Origin: a virus
Direction: 5' to 3' (one strand)
DNA length: 31,287 nt
Virus record (IMG/VR): IMGVR_UViG_3300020578_003085
Coordinates: 1-31,287 of that record
Part shown: positions 16,425 through 23,704 of the stretch, piece after piece
Numbering within the stretch: the first letter of the stretch is position 1
Layout: each line of letters starts with the position of its first letter
Notes under the pieces: generated by a model
Told to the model about the DNA's origin: nothing
Seen by the model: the letters and a program-made list of their open reading frames with translations, nothing else
The model's database searches: none
Translations under genes and position numbers: made by a program

Positions 16425-17391
16425 AGATAAAAAAGTATTAATAACAGGTGGTGGTGGAATGATAGGAAGATCCTTAGTGAAATTGTTGTTAGAAAAGGAA
16501 TGTAAAATTTTTATTGCAGATTTAACAAAACCATCTGATTTACCTGAAAGTGTTGAACACTTACAAGTTGATTTAAGGTTTTTCGACAATTGTTTGGATA
16601 TCTGTAAAGGAATGGATTTTGTATTCCATTTGGCTGGTGTTAAAGGGTCACCAAAAATGTGTAAAGAACAACCTGTTGATTTCATGGTTCCCATGTTACA
16701 ATTTAATACCAATATGATACAAGCAGCATATGAAGCGAATGTTGAATGGTTTTTATATACCAGTTCAGTCGGTGTATATGCTCCCGCTCAAATATTCAAA
16801 GAAGACACTGTTTGGGATACATTTCCGTCACCAAATGATAGGTATCCAGGTTGGGCAAAACGAATTGGAGAATTACAAATTGAAACATATAAAATTCAAC
16901 ATGGGTTTGATAGATTTTCAATAGTAAGACCCGCTAATGTTTATGGTCCATATGATAATTTCAATCCTGAAAATGCAATGGTCGTACCATCTCTTATTAG
17001 AAAAGCTAATGAGAATGATGTGTTGGAAGTTATGGGAGATGGTTCAGCAATTAGAGATTTTATTTATTGTGATGATGTGGCAAGAGGAATGATAATGGCC
17101 GTTGAGAATAAAATAACAGAACCAATTAATTTAGGTTCAGGTAATGGACGTTCAATAAGAGATTTAGTTGAATTAGTTTATCTTAATTCGAGTAGAAAAA
17201 ATTTAGTTAAATTTTCAAATTCAAATAATAATAAGGGAGATGACATAAGGTTATTTGATACCACACGTGCAAAATCGTATGGTATTGAACCATTAGTATC
17301 ATTAGAGGATGGTATTAGATTAACCACAGAATGGTATTTGGAAAATAAAGAAATGTTGGATAAGAGATATAACCCATTTGTAAATCATTAA
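16414..17391 (+). CDS. NAD(P)-dependent sugar epimerase/reductase, GDP-fucose-synthase-like
   Basis: This extended SDR of 325 residues has TGGGGMIGR at 11-19 for the dinucleotide, YTSSVGVY at 115-122 for the active-site serine, and NVYGPYDNFNPENAMVVPSL, which matches the substrate-binding NLYGPxDNFxxxxxHVxPAL of GDP-fucose synthases and ColC. The catalytic Tyr-Lys pair is unusual: RYPGWAKR places Tyr144 five residues before Lys149 rather than four, with Pro at the normal tyrosine position. It overlaps the ColD-like gene by 11 nt (an adjacent ATG at 16417 gives 8 nt), supporting a sequential role: 5-epimerisation and/or 4-reduction of the 4-keto sugar, as ColC does. Which of this and the next SDR is the reductase is unclear. 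Confidence 0.75.
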   Translation: MMFKDKKVLITGGGGMIGRSLVKLLLEKECKIFIADLTKPSDLPESVEHLQVDLRFFDNCLDICKGMDFVFHLAGVKGSPKMCKEQPVDFMVPMLQFNTNMIQAAYEANVEWFLYTSSVGVYAPAQIFKEDTVWDTFPSPNDRYPGWAKRIGELQIETYKIQHGFDRFSIVRPANVYGPYDNFNPENAMVVPSLIRKANENDVLEVMGDGSAIRDFIYCDDVARGMIMAVENKITEPINLGSGNGRSIRDLVELVYLNSSRKNLVKFSNSNNNKGDDIRLFDTTRAKSYGIEPLVSLEDGIRLTTEWYLENKEMLDKRYNPFVNH

Positions 17392-17392
17392 T

Positions 17393-18352
17393 ATGAGTAA
17401 TTTTTTAAAAGGAAAAAGAGTAGTCGTAACCGGTGGTTCTGGATTTATTGGTACACATTTTCTAATGAAACTAGTTGAAACAGGTGCATATGTAAGAACA
17501 CACATACATAAAAATGATTTACAATATGAACACAATCATATTCAAATTTTAAGAGATATAGATTTGATGAAATTAGATGATTGTATCAAATTAACTTATG
17601 GTGCCGATTATGTTATTCATTGTGCTGGTGAAATAGCACATCCCTCATCGGTACCAACTGATGTACAAATATCATTAAAACAATTAAATTTAATTGGTAA
17701 TGTTTTAGAAGCTTGTGCAAAAAATGGTGTTAAAAGATTTTTGGATTTAAACAGCTCAACCGGATATCCTGATATTAGAAGACCAATAACTGAAGATGAA
17801 TATTGGGTTGATGAACCATATAAATCATATTACGGATATGGGTGGATGAGAAGGTATCGTGAAAAGTTAATGGAACATGTTTCTAAATTTTCAGGATTAG
17901 AAATCGCACTTGCAAGATGTACAGCAATATTCGGACCAAACGATAATTTTAATTTGAAAAATTGTCATGTCGTACCGGCGCTGATTAAAAGAGTATTAAG
18001 TGATGAAAATCCTTTTACCGCTTGGGGAAGTCCTGACGTTGTTAGAGATTTTTTGTATGTTAAAGATGTGGTAGATGGTGCATTGTTGATATTAGAAAAG
18101 GGGGAATCAATGAGACCATATAATTTAGGATATGGTGGTGGTATCACAATTGGTGAAATATTAGATACAATATTAAAAGTGACAGGTAAAAATCCCGAAA
18201 TTAATTGGGACAATTCAAAACCAACTACAATTCCCTTCAGAGCTGTTAATACAGACAGAATAAAAAATGAATTAGGGTTTGAACCTAAATATACTTTTGA
18301 ACAAGGTATAAAAGAAACTCTAAAATGGTATAATGAATATGGTCAACTATAG
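17393..18352 (+). CDS. NAD(P)-dependent sugar epimerase/reductase, second GDP-fucose-synthase-like copy
   Basis: This 319-residue SDR is paralogous to the preceding gene. TGGSGFIG at 13-20 binds the dinucleotide, LNSSTGYPD near 119-127 replaces the usual S-S-x-x-Y-G, and IFGPNDNFNLKNCHVVPALI at 179-198 repeats the GDP-fucose-synthase-like substrate segment. The catalytic pair appears as YGWMR (Tyr149, Arg153), with Arg where Lys is expected. The two SDRs may therefore be specialised, for example one as epimerase and one as reductase, or act as a heteromeric pair. It starts two bases after the previous stop (TAATATG). The product is most likely a finished GDP-deoxyhexose. The fold is certain, the specific reaction inferred. 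Confidence 0.72.
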   Translation: MSNFLKGKRVVVTGGSGFIGTHFLMKLVETGAYVRTHIHKNDLQYEHNHIQILRDIDLMKLDDCIKLTYGADYVIHCAGEIAHPSSVPTDVQISLKQLNLIGNVLEACAKNGVKRFLDLNSSTGYPDIRRPITEDEYWVDEPYKSYYGYGWMRRYREKLMEHVSKFSGLEIALARCTAIFGPNDNFNLKNCHVVPALIKRVLSDENPFTAWGSPDVVRDFLYVKDVVDGALLILEKGESMRPYNLGYGGGITIGEILDTILKVTGKNPEINWDNSKPTTIPFRAVNTDRIKNELGFEPKYTFEQGIKETLKWYNEYGQL

Positions 18353-19499
18353 ATTTTACAAAAACGTACTTTTAATAAATCCGCCAGACCCTACACAAAA
18401 TCTTAAGGATGTGTCTGACCTCATTGAAGAAATCAAACCAAGTGGTCATATAATTATTTGGCAACCTTGGGAGGCATTCGATGAAAGATTCTTGGATTAT
18501 TTAGAGTATAATTATAAAGATAACAAAAAACATCTTGAAAAATACCAATATTTCGAAAATACATTAGTAAAAAATAATATACAATGTTATCTTTTAGTTG
18601 GATGTGATTATAGTGAAGCCTATTCAAATATTAACACCAATCCCATAAAAAATTTTGAAGTCATTTTTTGGCCCACCGCTTTGTTGCATTATACTTTTTA
18701 TGGGATGACATCTTTTTATAAAAAAGAACCCGCACAATTATTCGACCCTCAAAAGGTAATTAAAAAACTTTATTTGAATTTGAACAACCACGATAGGAAT
18801 CATCGATGTATGTTGATGGATTATCTTTGTAAATATGGATTGTTTGATTATGGGATAAACACGTGGAATTACCCAGACGCTCCATGGAATTTTGAATATT
18901 TTACTCCGAGAAAATTAACCTTTGAAATTGATAAAGATGAAAGGCAGACTCATCAGGTTTTTTCTTCAGAATTACTCAATGCTGGAAATCTGATTGATAT
19001 CGTGAGTGAGACTGCCCCCGGTTGTACGGTGAGTCGTGGAGGGGAAAACACAGAATATATGTTTCATACTGAAAAAACTTTCAGAAGTATTTTATTTGGA
19101 AATCCCTTTTTAGTTTTAGGTAATCGAAATCAAAATGACAATCTGAGAAAATATGGTATAGGATTGTATAGTAAAATATTCAATTATGATTTTGATGATA
19201 GTGACTCTATAAAATTAAGATGCTTAGGAATAATAGATAATTTGTTTGGCATCAAAGATAAAAATTACAACGAAATTAGAGACCACATTCTCGGGGTCGC
19301 CCAAGCAAATATTTACACAGCGACTAGAATTGTTTATTATGATAAATATATACCAAGTATATTAAAATCTTTAGTTGGTGAAAACCGAGAAGAATATAAA
19401 ATTTTACTTCGTGATTTCGATGCTAACTATGCTGAATCTTTCGGGTTACCGAATAATTGGAGTTTAACTGAAAAAATGTTCAAAGAAATATATCAATGA
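18333..19499 (+). CDS. Putative glycosyltransferase, paralogous family member (subtype B)
   Basis: This 388-residue protein pairs with the one at 10057-11094. It has WPTALLHYT at 113-121, YLNLNNHDRNHR (HR at 157-158), DIVSET near 222-227, FHTEKTFRS (TEK at 246-248) and NPFLVLGNRNQN at 257-268. In place of the family's [KR]P after TEK there is Arg-Ser. The insert before TEK contains a GCTVSRGGEN loop not seen in the sister copy. It sits between the GDP-fucose-synthase-like SDRs and the GDP-mannose dehydratase, so it may transfer the sugar made by these enzymes. The ATG at 18333 overlaps the upstream gene by 20 nt; an in-frame ATG at 18339 is equally possible. The end is coupled by ATGA. Confidence 0.58.
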   Translation: MNMVNYRFYKNVLLINPPDPTQNLKDVSDLIEEIKPSGHIIIWQPWEAFDERFLDYLEYNYKDNKKHLEKYQYFENTLVKNNIQCYLLVGCDYSEAYSNINTNPIKNFEVIFWPTALLHYTFYGMTSFYKKEPAQLFDPQKVIKKLYLNLNNHDRNHRCMLMDYLCKYGLFDYGINTWNYPDAPWNFEYFTPRKLTFEIDKDERQTHQVFSSELLNAGNLIDIVSETAPGCTVSRGGENTEYMFHTEKTFRSILFGNPFLVLGNRNQNDNLRKYGIGLYSKIFNYDFDDSDSIKLRCLGIIDNLFGIKDKNYNEIRDHILGVAQANIYTATRIVYYDKYIPSILKSLVGENREEYKILLRDFDANYAESFGLPNNWSLTEKMFKEIYQ

Positions 19500-20503
19500 A
19501 TGTATTAATTACAGGTGTTTTAGGAATGGTTGGTTCACATATGTTGGATTTTCTTTTAGAAAAACCAAACATAAAAATTTATGGATTCTGTAGATGGAAT
19601 GAATCTATGGACAACATTGAACATTTGACCGAAGTGATAAATAAAAAAGACAGAGTCGAACTAATTTATGGGGATTTAAATGATTACGCATCAATACAAT
19701 GTGCAATAGAAAAATCAAAACCTAATTATGTTTTTCACTTAGGAGCACAATCCTACCCTCAAACAAGTTTTGATTCACCAATTGAAACATTACAGACAAA
19801 TATTATTGGGACTACTAATCTTTTGGAAGCAATTAGAAAATCGGAATATAAAGATGCTTTAATACATGTTTGTGCATCAAGTGAAATTTTTGGTAGAGTA
19901 CCTGAACACAAATTACCGATTGATGAGGAATGTAGTATACATCCCGCTTCACCTTATGCAATATCTAAGGTTGGTACTGATCTTATTGGTAGATATTACG
20001 CCGAAGCTTATAGTATGAAAATCATGACTACAAGAATGTTCACTCACACAGGACCAAGAAGAGGAGATGTTTTTCACGAATCGACTTTTGCAAAACAAAT
20101 TGCAATGATTGAATCGGGACTACAAGAACCAAAAATATTGGTAGGTAATCTTAATTCACTTAGAACATATGCGGATGTCAGAGACGCTGTTAGGGCATAT
20201 TGGTTGCTATTAACAATAAACCCAATATCGGGTGAATACTACAACATCGGAGGTAATTTTACCTGTAGTGTTGGTGAAACATTAGAATATCTTTTATCAA
20301 AATCTAAAGTGTCAAATATTGAAGTGGTATTAGATATGAATAGATTTAGACCAATTGATGCTAACCTACAGATACCTAACACAACAAAATTTAAAAACCA
20401 TACGGGATGGGAACCAGAAATACCTTATAATAAAACAATGGAAGACCTATTGGATTATTGGAGATTAAGAATAAATAACGGTCGTAAATTTTTAAACAGA
20501 TAA
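19496..20503 (+). CDS. gmd: GDP-mannose 4,6-dehydratase
   Basis: This 335-residue extended SDR is recognisable along its whole length. TGVLGMVGSH at 6-15 binds NADP, GDLNDYASI at 59-67 follows, LGAQSYPQTSFDSP at 82-95, CASSEIFG at 126-133 with the Ser/Glu catalytic residues, and Y154-A-I-S-K158 as the Tyr-Lys pair. THTGPRRGD and RPIDANLQIPNTTKF match the family's substrate and C-terminal segments. It converts GDP-mannose to GDP-4-keto-6-deoxymannose, the shared precursor of GDP-fucose, GDP-rhamnose, GDP-perosamine and GDP-colitose. With the ColD-like gene and the two GDP-fucose-synthase-like SDRs it can start a 3,6-dideoxyhexose route. A GDP-6-deoxymannose reductase, which belongs to the same superfamily, is a less likely alternative. 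ATGA coupling upstream. Confidence 0.88.
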   Translation: MNVLITGVLGMVGSHMLDFLLEKPNIKIYGFCRWNESMDNIEHLTEVINKKDRVELIYGDLNDYASIQCAIEKSKPNYVFHLGAQSYPQTSFDSPIETLQTNIIGTTNLLEAIRKSEYKDALIHVCASSEIFGRVPEHKLPIDEECSIHPASPYAISKVGTDLIGRYYAEAYSMKIMTTRMFTHTGPRRGDVFHESTFAKQIAMIESGLQEPKILVGNLNSLRTYADVRDAVRAYWLLLTINPISGEYYNIGGNFTCSVGETLEYLLSKSKVSNIEVVLDMNRFRPIDANLQIPNTTKFKNHTGWEPEIPYNKTMEDLLDYWRLRINNGRKFLNR

Positions 20504-20507
20504 AATA

Positions 20508-20918
20508 ATGTCAGAACGTAAGTACTTACCAACATTAGCAGAATTAATTGACAGAATGAGTATTTCTCAATTAAAAGAACAGTTCATACCTGAACATAAA
20601 GAGGAGTATGCTCAAGAAATTAGAGATATTAAACATGATATTGATTTAATATTAAAAAATAGTGATGAATTAATAATGGCCGAGACGATAAGGGCAATTG
20701 TTGTATTAGCTCAAACCAATTTACATATTTGGCATAATGAATCCAACTATAGAAAATACGGTAAAACAGAAGATACTAACTTAGAATTAACACACGGTCT
20801 AAATGGTGTCAGAAACGCCGCCAAAAATAAAATTCAAGAAATTGTTGGGGGTAGAAAAGACTATAAAACAGATTGTCTTGCCTCCGAATTTAAAGATTGG
20901 GGAATTAGTTGGGAATAA
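20508..20918 (+). CDS. Conserved small helical protein of unknown function
   Basis: A 136-residue protein that I cannot assign to a function. The N-terminus, [20 protein letters not shown], followed by an acidic-basic helical stretch ([20 protein letters not shown]), looks like a conserved all-alpha fold. A second part ([15 protein letters not shown], then [14 protein letters not shown]) is also helical, with several aromatic residues that could form a ligand pocket. I recall similar 'PTLxELIDRLSI' proteins next to sugar genes in phages, but cannot verify this here. It is cytoplasmic by composition, with no signal or membrane segment. It starts four bases after the GDP-mannose dehydratase gene and precedes an oxygenase, so it should be co-expressed with the nucleotide-sugar genes. 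Confidence 0.7.
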   Translation: MSERKYLPTLAELIDRMSISQLKEQFIPEHKEEYAQEIRDIKHDIDLILKNSDELIMAETIRAIVVLAQTNLHIWHNESNYRKYGKTEDTNLELTHGLNGVRNAAKNKIQEIVGGRKDYKTDCLASEFKDWGISWE

Positions 20919-20925
20919 AAAATTT

Positions 20926-21534
20926 ATGAATAACATTAAAACAGAGCTTGTTGAATTAGGATACTCGATTATTGATGATTTTCTTCAATTAGAAGATGCA
21001 ATTAAATTGAATAAATTGTTTGTCGACAATAATAGTTGGGAAAAAAGTATTCAAAAAAGAGAGGAACACTATTCACATGTTTTTAAATCAAATTCACCAT
21101 ATCTACCAAAAAATGGAGAAATTTATACATCAAGTTTTAGTAGGTCACAAGAACTAGAGTCAAATGATGAAATATTAAAATTATTCAATAATAATTTTAT
21201 TAACCTATTAAAAAATGTGTCTCCATTTGAGTTAAATGATTTTGATATTAGATGTTATAAATTAGATGAGGGTGATCATTATAGGACTCATATGGATGAT
21301 TATGCTGGTAAAATAAATGCTATTTATTATGTTAACAAAGATTGGGTTTGGGATTGGGGTGGAATGTTAAACATATGTTCTGATGTTGATTACGAGTTTA
21401 ATAAACAAATTTTTCCGAGATTCAATAGAGTGGTGTTATTGAACAATCAGGTTTTTAGACAACCGCATTTTGTAAGTACTGTTCAACCATACGCAAATAA
21501 TCCAAGATTCAGTATTGTGTCATTTAATAAATAA
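20926..21534 (+). CDS. 2-oxoglutarate/Fe(II) oxygenase, prolyl-hydroxylase-like
   Basis: This 202-residue protein has the double-stranded beta-helix iron site of 2-oxoglutarate oxygenases: H122 and D124 in [10 protein letters not shown]181 in RQPHFVSTV and R194 in [17 protein letters not shown] near 143-150 is the conserved substrate-lid strand. The N-terminus ([15 protein letters not shown]) is typical of prolyl 4-hydroxylase-like members. I place the start at 20926, seven bases after the preceding stop; an in-frame ATG at 20803 would overlap that gene by 116 nt and add 41 residues with no family likeness. Likely role is hydroxylation of a sugar, lipid or protein side chain. It is distinct from the StrG-like oxygenase at 14539. 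Confidence 0.78.
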   Translation: MNNIKTELVELGYSIIDDFLQLEDAIKLNKLFVDNNSWEKSIQKREEHYSHVFKSNSPYLPKNGEIYTSSFSRSQELESNDEILKLFNNNFINLLKNVSPFELNDFDIRCYKLDEGDHYRTHMDDYAGKINAIYYVNKDWVWDWGGMLNICSDVDYEFNKQIFPRFNRVVLLNNQVFRQPHFVSTVQPYANNPRFSIVSFNK

Positions 21535-21535
21535 T

Positions 21536-22090
21536 ATGAGTTATAAAGATAAAAAATGGGATGAATGGAATGTTTCTTATTTGAAAACATTCGGATGTGA
21601 AGTACCAATCTTTACACCATCAATTTATAGAGAATATCGAGGAGAAATATTTTCAACTTTTCATTCACAAAAACATCCTGTTTTATTTAATATTCATTAT
21701 GACATAAATGAAATTAATTTTCATACTAAGTTTTCAAAATCCCACAAGGGTGTTTTGAGGGGTTTACATTATGACAAGAAGAGTTGGAAATTAATACAAG
21801 CAATCCAAGGTGAAATTTATTTAGTGGTTTTAGATGTTAGAAATGGTTCGAGCACATTTGGTAAATGGGAATCTTACTTACTTTCTGAAAAAACAAGAGA
21901 CCAGGTTTTAATACCACCAGGTTTTGCAAACGGACATTATGCAGTTACTGATTGTATGTTTTATTACAATTATTTTTATAATGGTGAATATGTTGACGAA
22001 AATCAACAAGGAGTAATTAAATGGGATGATAATAATTTTAATATCGAATGGCCAACAAATAATCCAATATTACAAAAAAGAGATAAATGA
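21536..22090 (+). CDS. RmlC-like sugar 3,5-epimerase
   Basis: This 184-residue cupin resembles dTDP-4-dehydrorhamnose 3,5-epimerase. KGVLRGLHYDKKSWKLIQ at 71-88 contains the catalytic-base histidine (H78), QGEIYLVVLDVR at 91-102 the core strands, and VLIPPGFANGHYAVTD at 124-139 the family's 'IPxGFAHGF' segment with a GFANGH variant. A tyrosine pair at 143-144 and IKWDDNNFNIEWP at 161-173 match the rest. RmlC acts on dTDP sugars. No RmlA or RmlB homologue is seen here, so the substrate may be a different nucleotide keto sugar. The ATG at 21536 (TAATATG after the previous stop) is preferred; a start at 21515 adds seven residues and overlaps the oxygenase gene. ATGA coupling downstream. Confidence 0.83.
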   Translation: MSYKDKKWDEWNVSYLKTFGCEVPIFTPSIYREYRGEIFSTFHSQKHPVLFNIHYDINEINFHTKFSKSHKGVLRGLHYDKKSWKLIQAIQGEIYLVVLDVRNGSSTFGKWESYLLSEKTRDQVLIPPGFANGHYAVTDCMFYYNYFYNGEYVDENQQGVIKWDDNNFNIEWPTNNPILQKRDK

Positions 22091-22716
22091 TTAAAAATTT
22101 AGAACAATATCCGATTGTTAATAAACCTCTATGGGACACATACGGATTAATTGGTTTTGAGAAAAAAATCGCCGACCATTGGGAGTCAGGTAGGATAAGA
22201 GGACCTGTTCATTTAAGTGGAGGAAATGAAAAACACCTTATTGAAATATTCAAAAGAGTGAAAAAAACAGATTGGGTTTTCTCAACTTGGAGATCTCACT
22301 ATCATGCTCTATTAAAAGGTGTACCCTCTGAATGGTTAGAACAAGAAATAGTAGAAGGTAGGTCAATAACAATAATCAATCAAGAAGAAAAATTTTATAG
22401 TTCGGCAATAGTGGGTGGTATTATTCCAATAGCAACAGGAGTTGCGATGATTAATAAAAGAGAAAATAAAGACAATATCGTATGGTGTTTTGTTGGTGAC
22501 ATGACATTTGAAACCGGTACATTTATGGAAAACTATAAGTACGTAAAGAATTTTAATTTACCAGTTAGATTTGTAGTTGAAGACAACGGCGTATCAACGA
22601 ATACACCAACAATAGAAACATGGAATAAAAAATCGGATATACCTAATGATGTTGTTTATTATGAATACAATAAACAATGGCCACATTATGGTACAGGAAA
22701 ATTTGTGGTATTTTAA
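22087..22716 (+). CDS. TPP-dependent enzyme, E1-alpha-like subunit
   Basis: This 209-residue protein resembles the thiamine pyrophosphate-binding half of 2-oxo acid dehydrogenase E1-alpha. It shows WRSHYHALLKGVP at 68-80, EGRSITI, YSSAIVGGIIPIATGVAM at 104-121 and the TPP/Mg site from GDMTFETGTFMEN at 137-149 to EDNG at 165-168. Classical E1-alpha subunits are about 320-400 residues, so this is a short version missing much of the C-terminal region. It should pair with the E1-beta-like protein at 24881-25414. No E2, E3 or lipoyl domain is visible, which argues against an ordinary oxo-acid dehydrogenase. Transfer of a two-carbon unit to a keto sugar is one possible role (inference). Confidence 0.78.
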   Translation: MIKNLEQYPIVNKPLWDTYGLIGFEKKIADHWESGRIRGPVHLSGGNEKHLIEIFKRVKKTDWVFSTWRSHYHALLKGVPSEWLEQEIVEGRSITIINQEEKFYSSAIVGGIIPIATGVAMINKRENKDNIVWCFVGDMTFETGTFMENYKYVKNFNLPVRFVVEDNGVSTNTPTIETWNKKSDIPNDVVYYEYNKQWPHYGTGKFVVF

Positions 22717-22717
22717 A

Positions 22718-23704
22718 ATGAAAAAAATAGTTGTCTTAGGTGGTGGAGGATTTATTGGTGGACATCTTTCAAAACGATTAAAAGATGAAGGTCACTATGT
22801 GCGTTCGGTTGACATAAAAAGACACGAATATTTCCAAGAAAAAGAATTATGTAATGAGTTTTTCTTGGGTGATTTACGTGAACCAAATTTTGTTAAAAGA
22901 GTATTGTTCTCACCGGATGATAACGATTCATTTGACGAGGTCTATCAAATGGCTGCTGATATGGGTGGTGCTGGGTATATCAACACAGGAGAAAATGATG
23001 CAGAAGTTGTTCATAACTCTATGTTGATAAATCTGAATGTTTTGAATATAGGTGCTAAGCTAAAAGTAAAAAAATTTTTCTTTTCTTCCTCTGCTTGTGT
23101 ATACAATGAACATAATCAATTGAATCCTGATGCACCTGTTTGCGAAGAATCGTCAGCGTACCCCGCGAATCCAGATAGTGAATATGGTTGGGAAAAATTA
23201 TTTAGTGAAAGATTATATACAACTTTTAAAAGAAACTATGGTGTGGATGTTAGGATAGGAAGATTTCATAATGTATTTGGACCAAATGGAACATATGATG
23301 GTGGAAAAGAAAAGGCACCTGCGGCAATTTGTAGAAAAGTATCCAAATGTGAAAATGGTGGTATCATAGAAATATGGGGGGACGGTAAACAAACTCGGTC
23401 ATTTCTATATATTGATGAATGTTTGGACGGCGTTTTAAAACTAATGGAGTCAGATTATGATAAACCAATTAACATTGGTAGCGAAGAAATGATTTCCATA
23501 AACGACATGACAAAATTAATTATCAATATAAGTGGTAAAGACATCTCAATTAAGAATGTAAATGGACCACAAGGTGTTAGAGGTAGGAATAGTGATAATA
23601 GATTAATTGAAAAGGTTTTAAATTGGAAACCAAACAAACCATTAAATGAGGGATTAATAAAAACATATCAATGGATAAACAAAGAAATAAATGAGAAAAT
23701 TTAA
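22718..23704 (+). CDS. GDP-mannose 3,5-epimerase-like enzyme
   Basis: This 328-residue extended SDR closely follows plant GDP-mannose 3,5-epimerase (GME). It has GGGGFIGG at 8-15, MAADMGGAGYI at 78-88, SSACVY with Cys127, Y156-G-W-E-K160, RIGRFHNVFGPNGTYDGG at 179-196, EKAPAA with Lys199, WGDGKQTRSF and a GVRGRNSDN segment. In Arabidopsis GME the active-site Cys, Lys (of YxxxK) and distal Lys are, as I recall, 145, 178 and 217. The spacings of 33 and 39 are identical here. GME converts GDP-D-mannose to GDP-L-galactose (and GDP-L-gulose). The start at 22718, one base after the preceding stop, removes 24 residues of no likeness that an upstream ATG would add. Confidence 0.88.
   Translation: MKKIVVLGGGGFIGGHLSKRLKDEGHYVRSVDIKRHEYFQEKELCNEFFLGDLREPNFVKRVLFSPDDNDSFDEVYQMAADMGGAGYINTGENDAEVVHNSMLINLNVLNIGAKLKVKKFFFSSSACVYNEHNQLNPDAPVCEESSAYPANPDSEYGWEKLFSERLYTTFKRNYGVDVRIGRFHNVFGPNGTYDGGKEKAPAAICRKVSKCENGGIIEIWGDGKQTRSFLYIDECLDGVLKLMESDYDKPINIGSEEMISINDMTKLIINISGKDISIKNVNGPQGVRGRNSDNRLIEKVLNWKPNKPLNEGLIKTYQWINKEINEKI

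Noticed and set aside
20803-20925. Upstream start for the second oxygenase
   Set aside because: It would overlap the previous gene by 116 nt and add residues with no family likeness. The ATG at 20926 is seven bases after the previous stop and starts the known fold.
22646-22717. Upstream start for the GDP-mannose 3,5-epimerase-like gene
   Set aside because: The added 24 residues overlap the E1-alpha-like gene. The Rossmann start MKKIVVLGGGGFIGG begins at 22718, one base after the previous stop.
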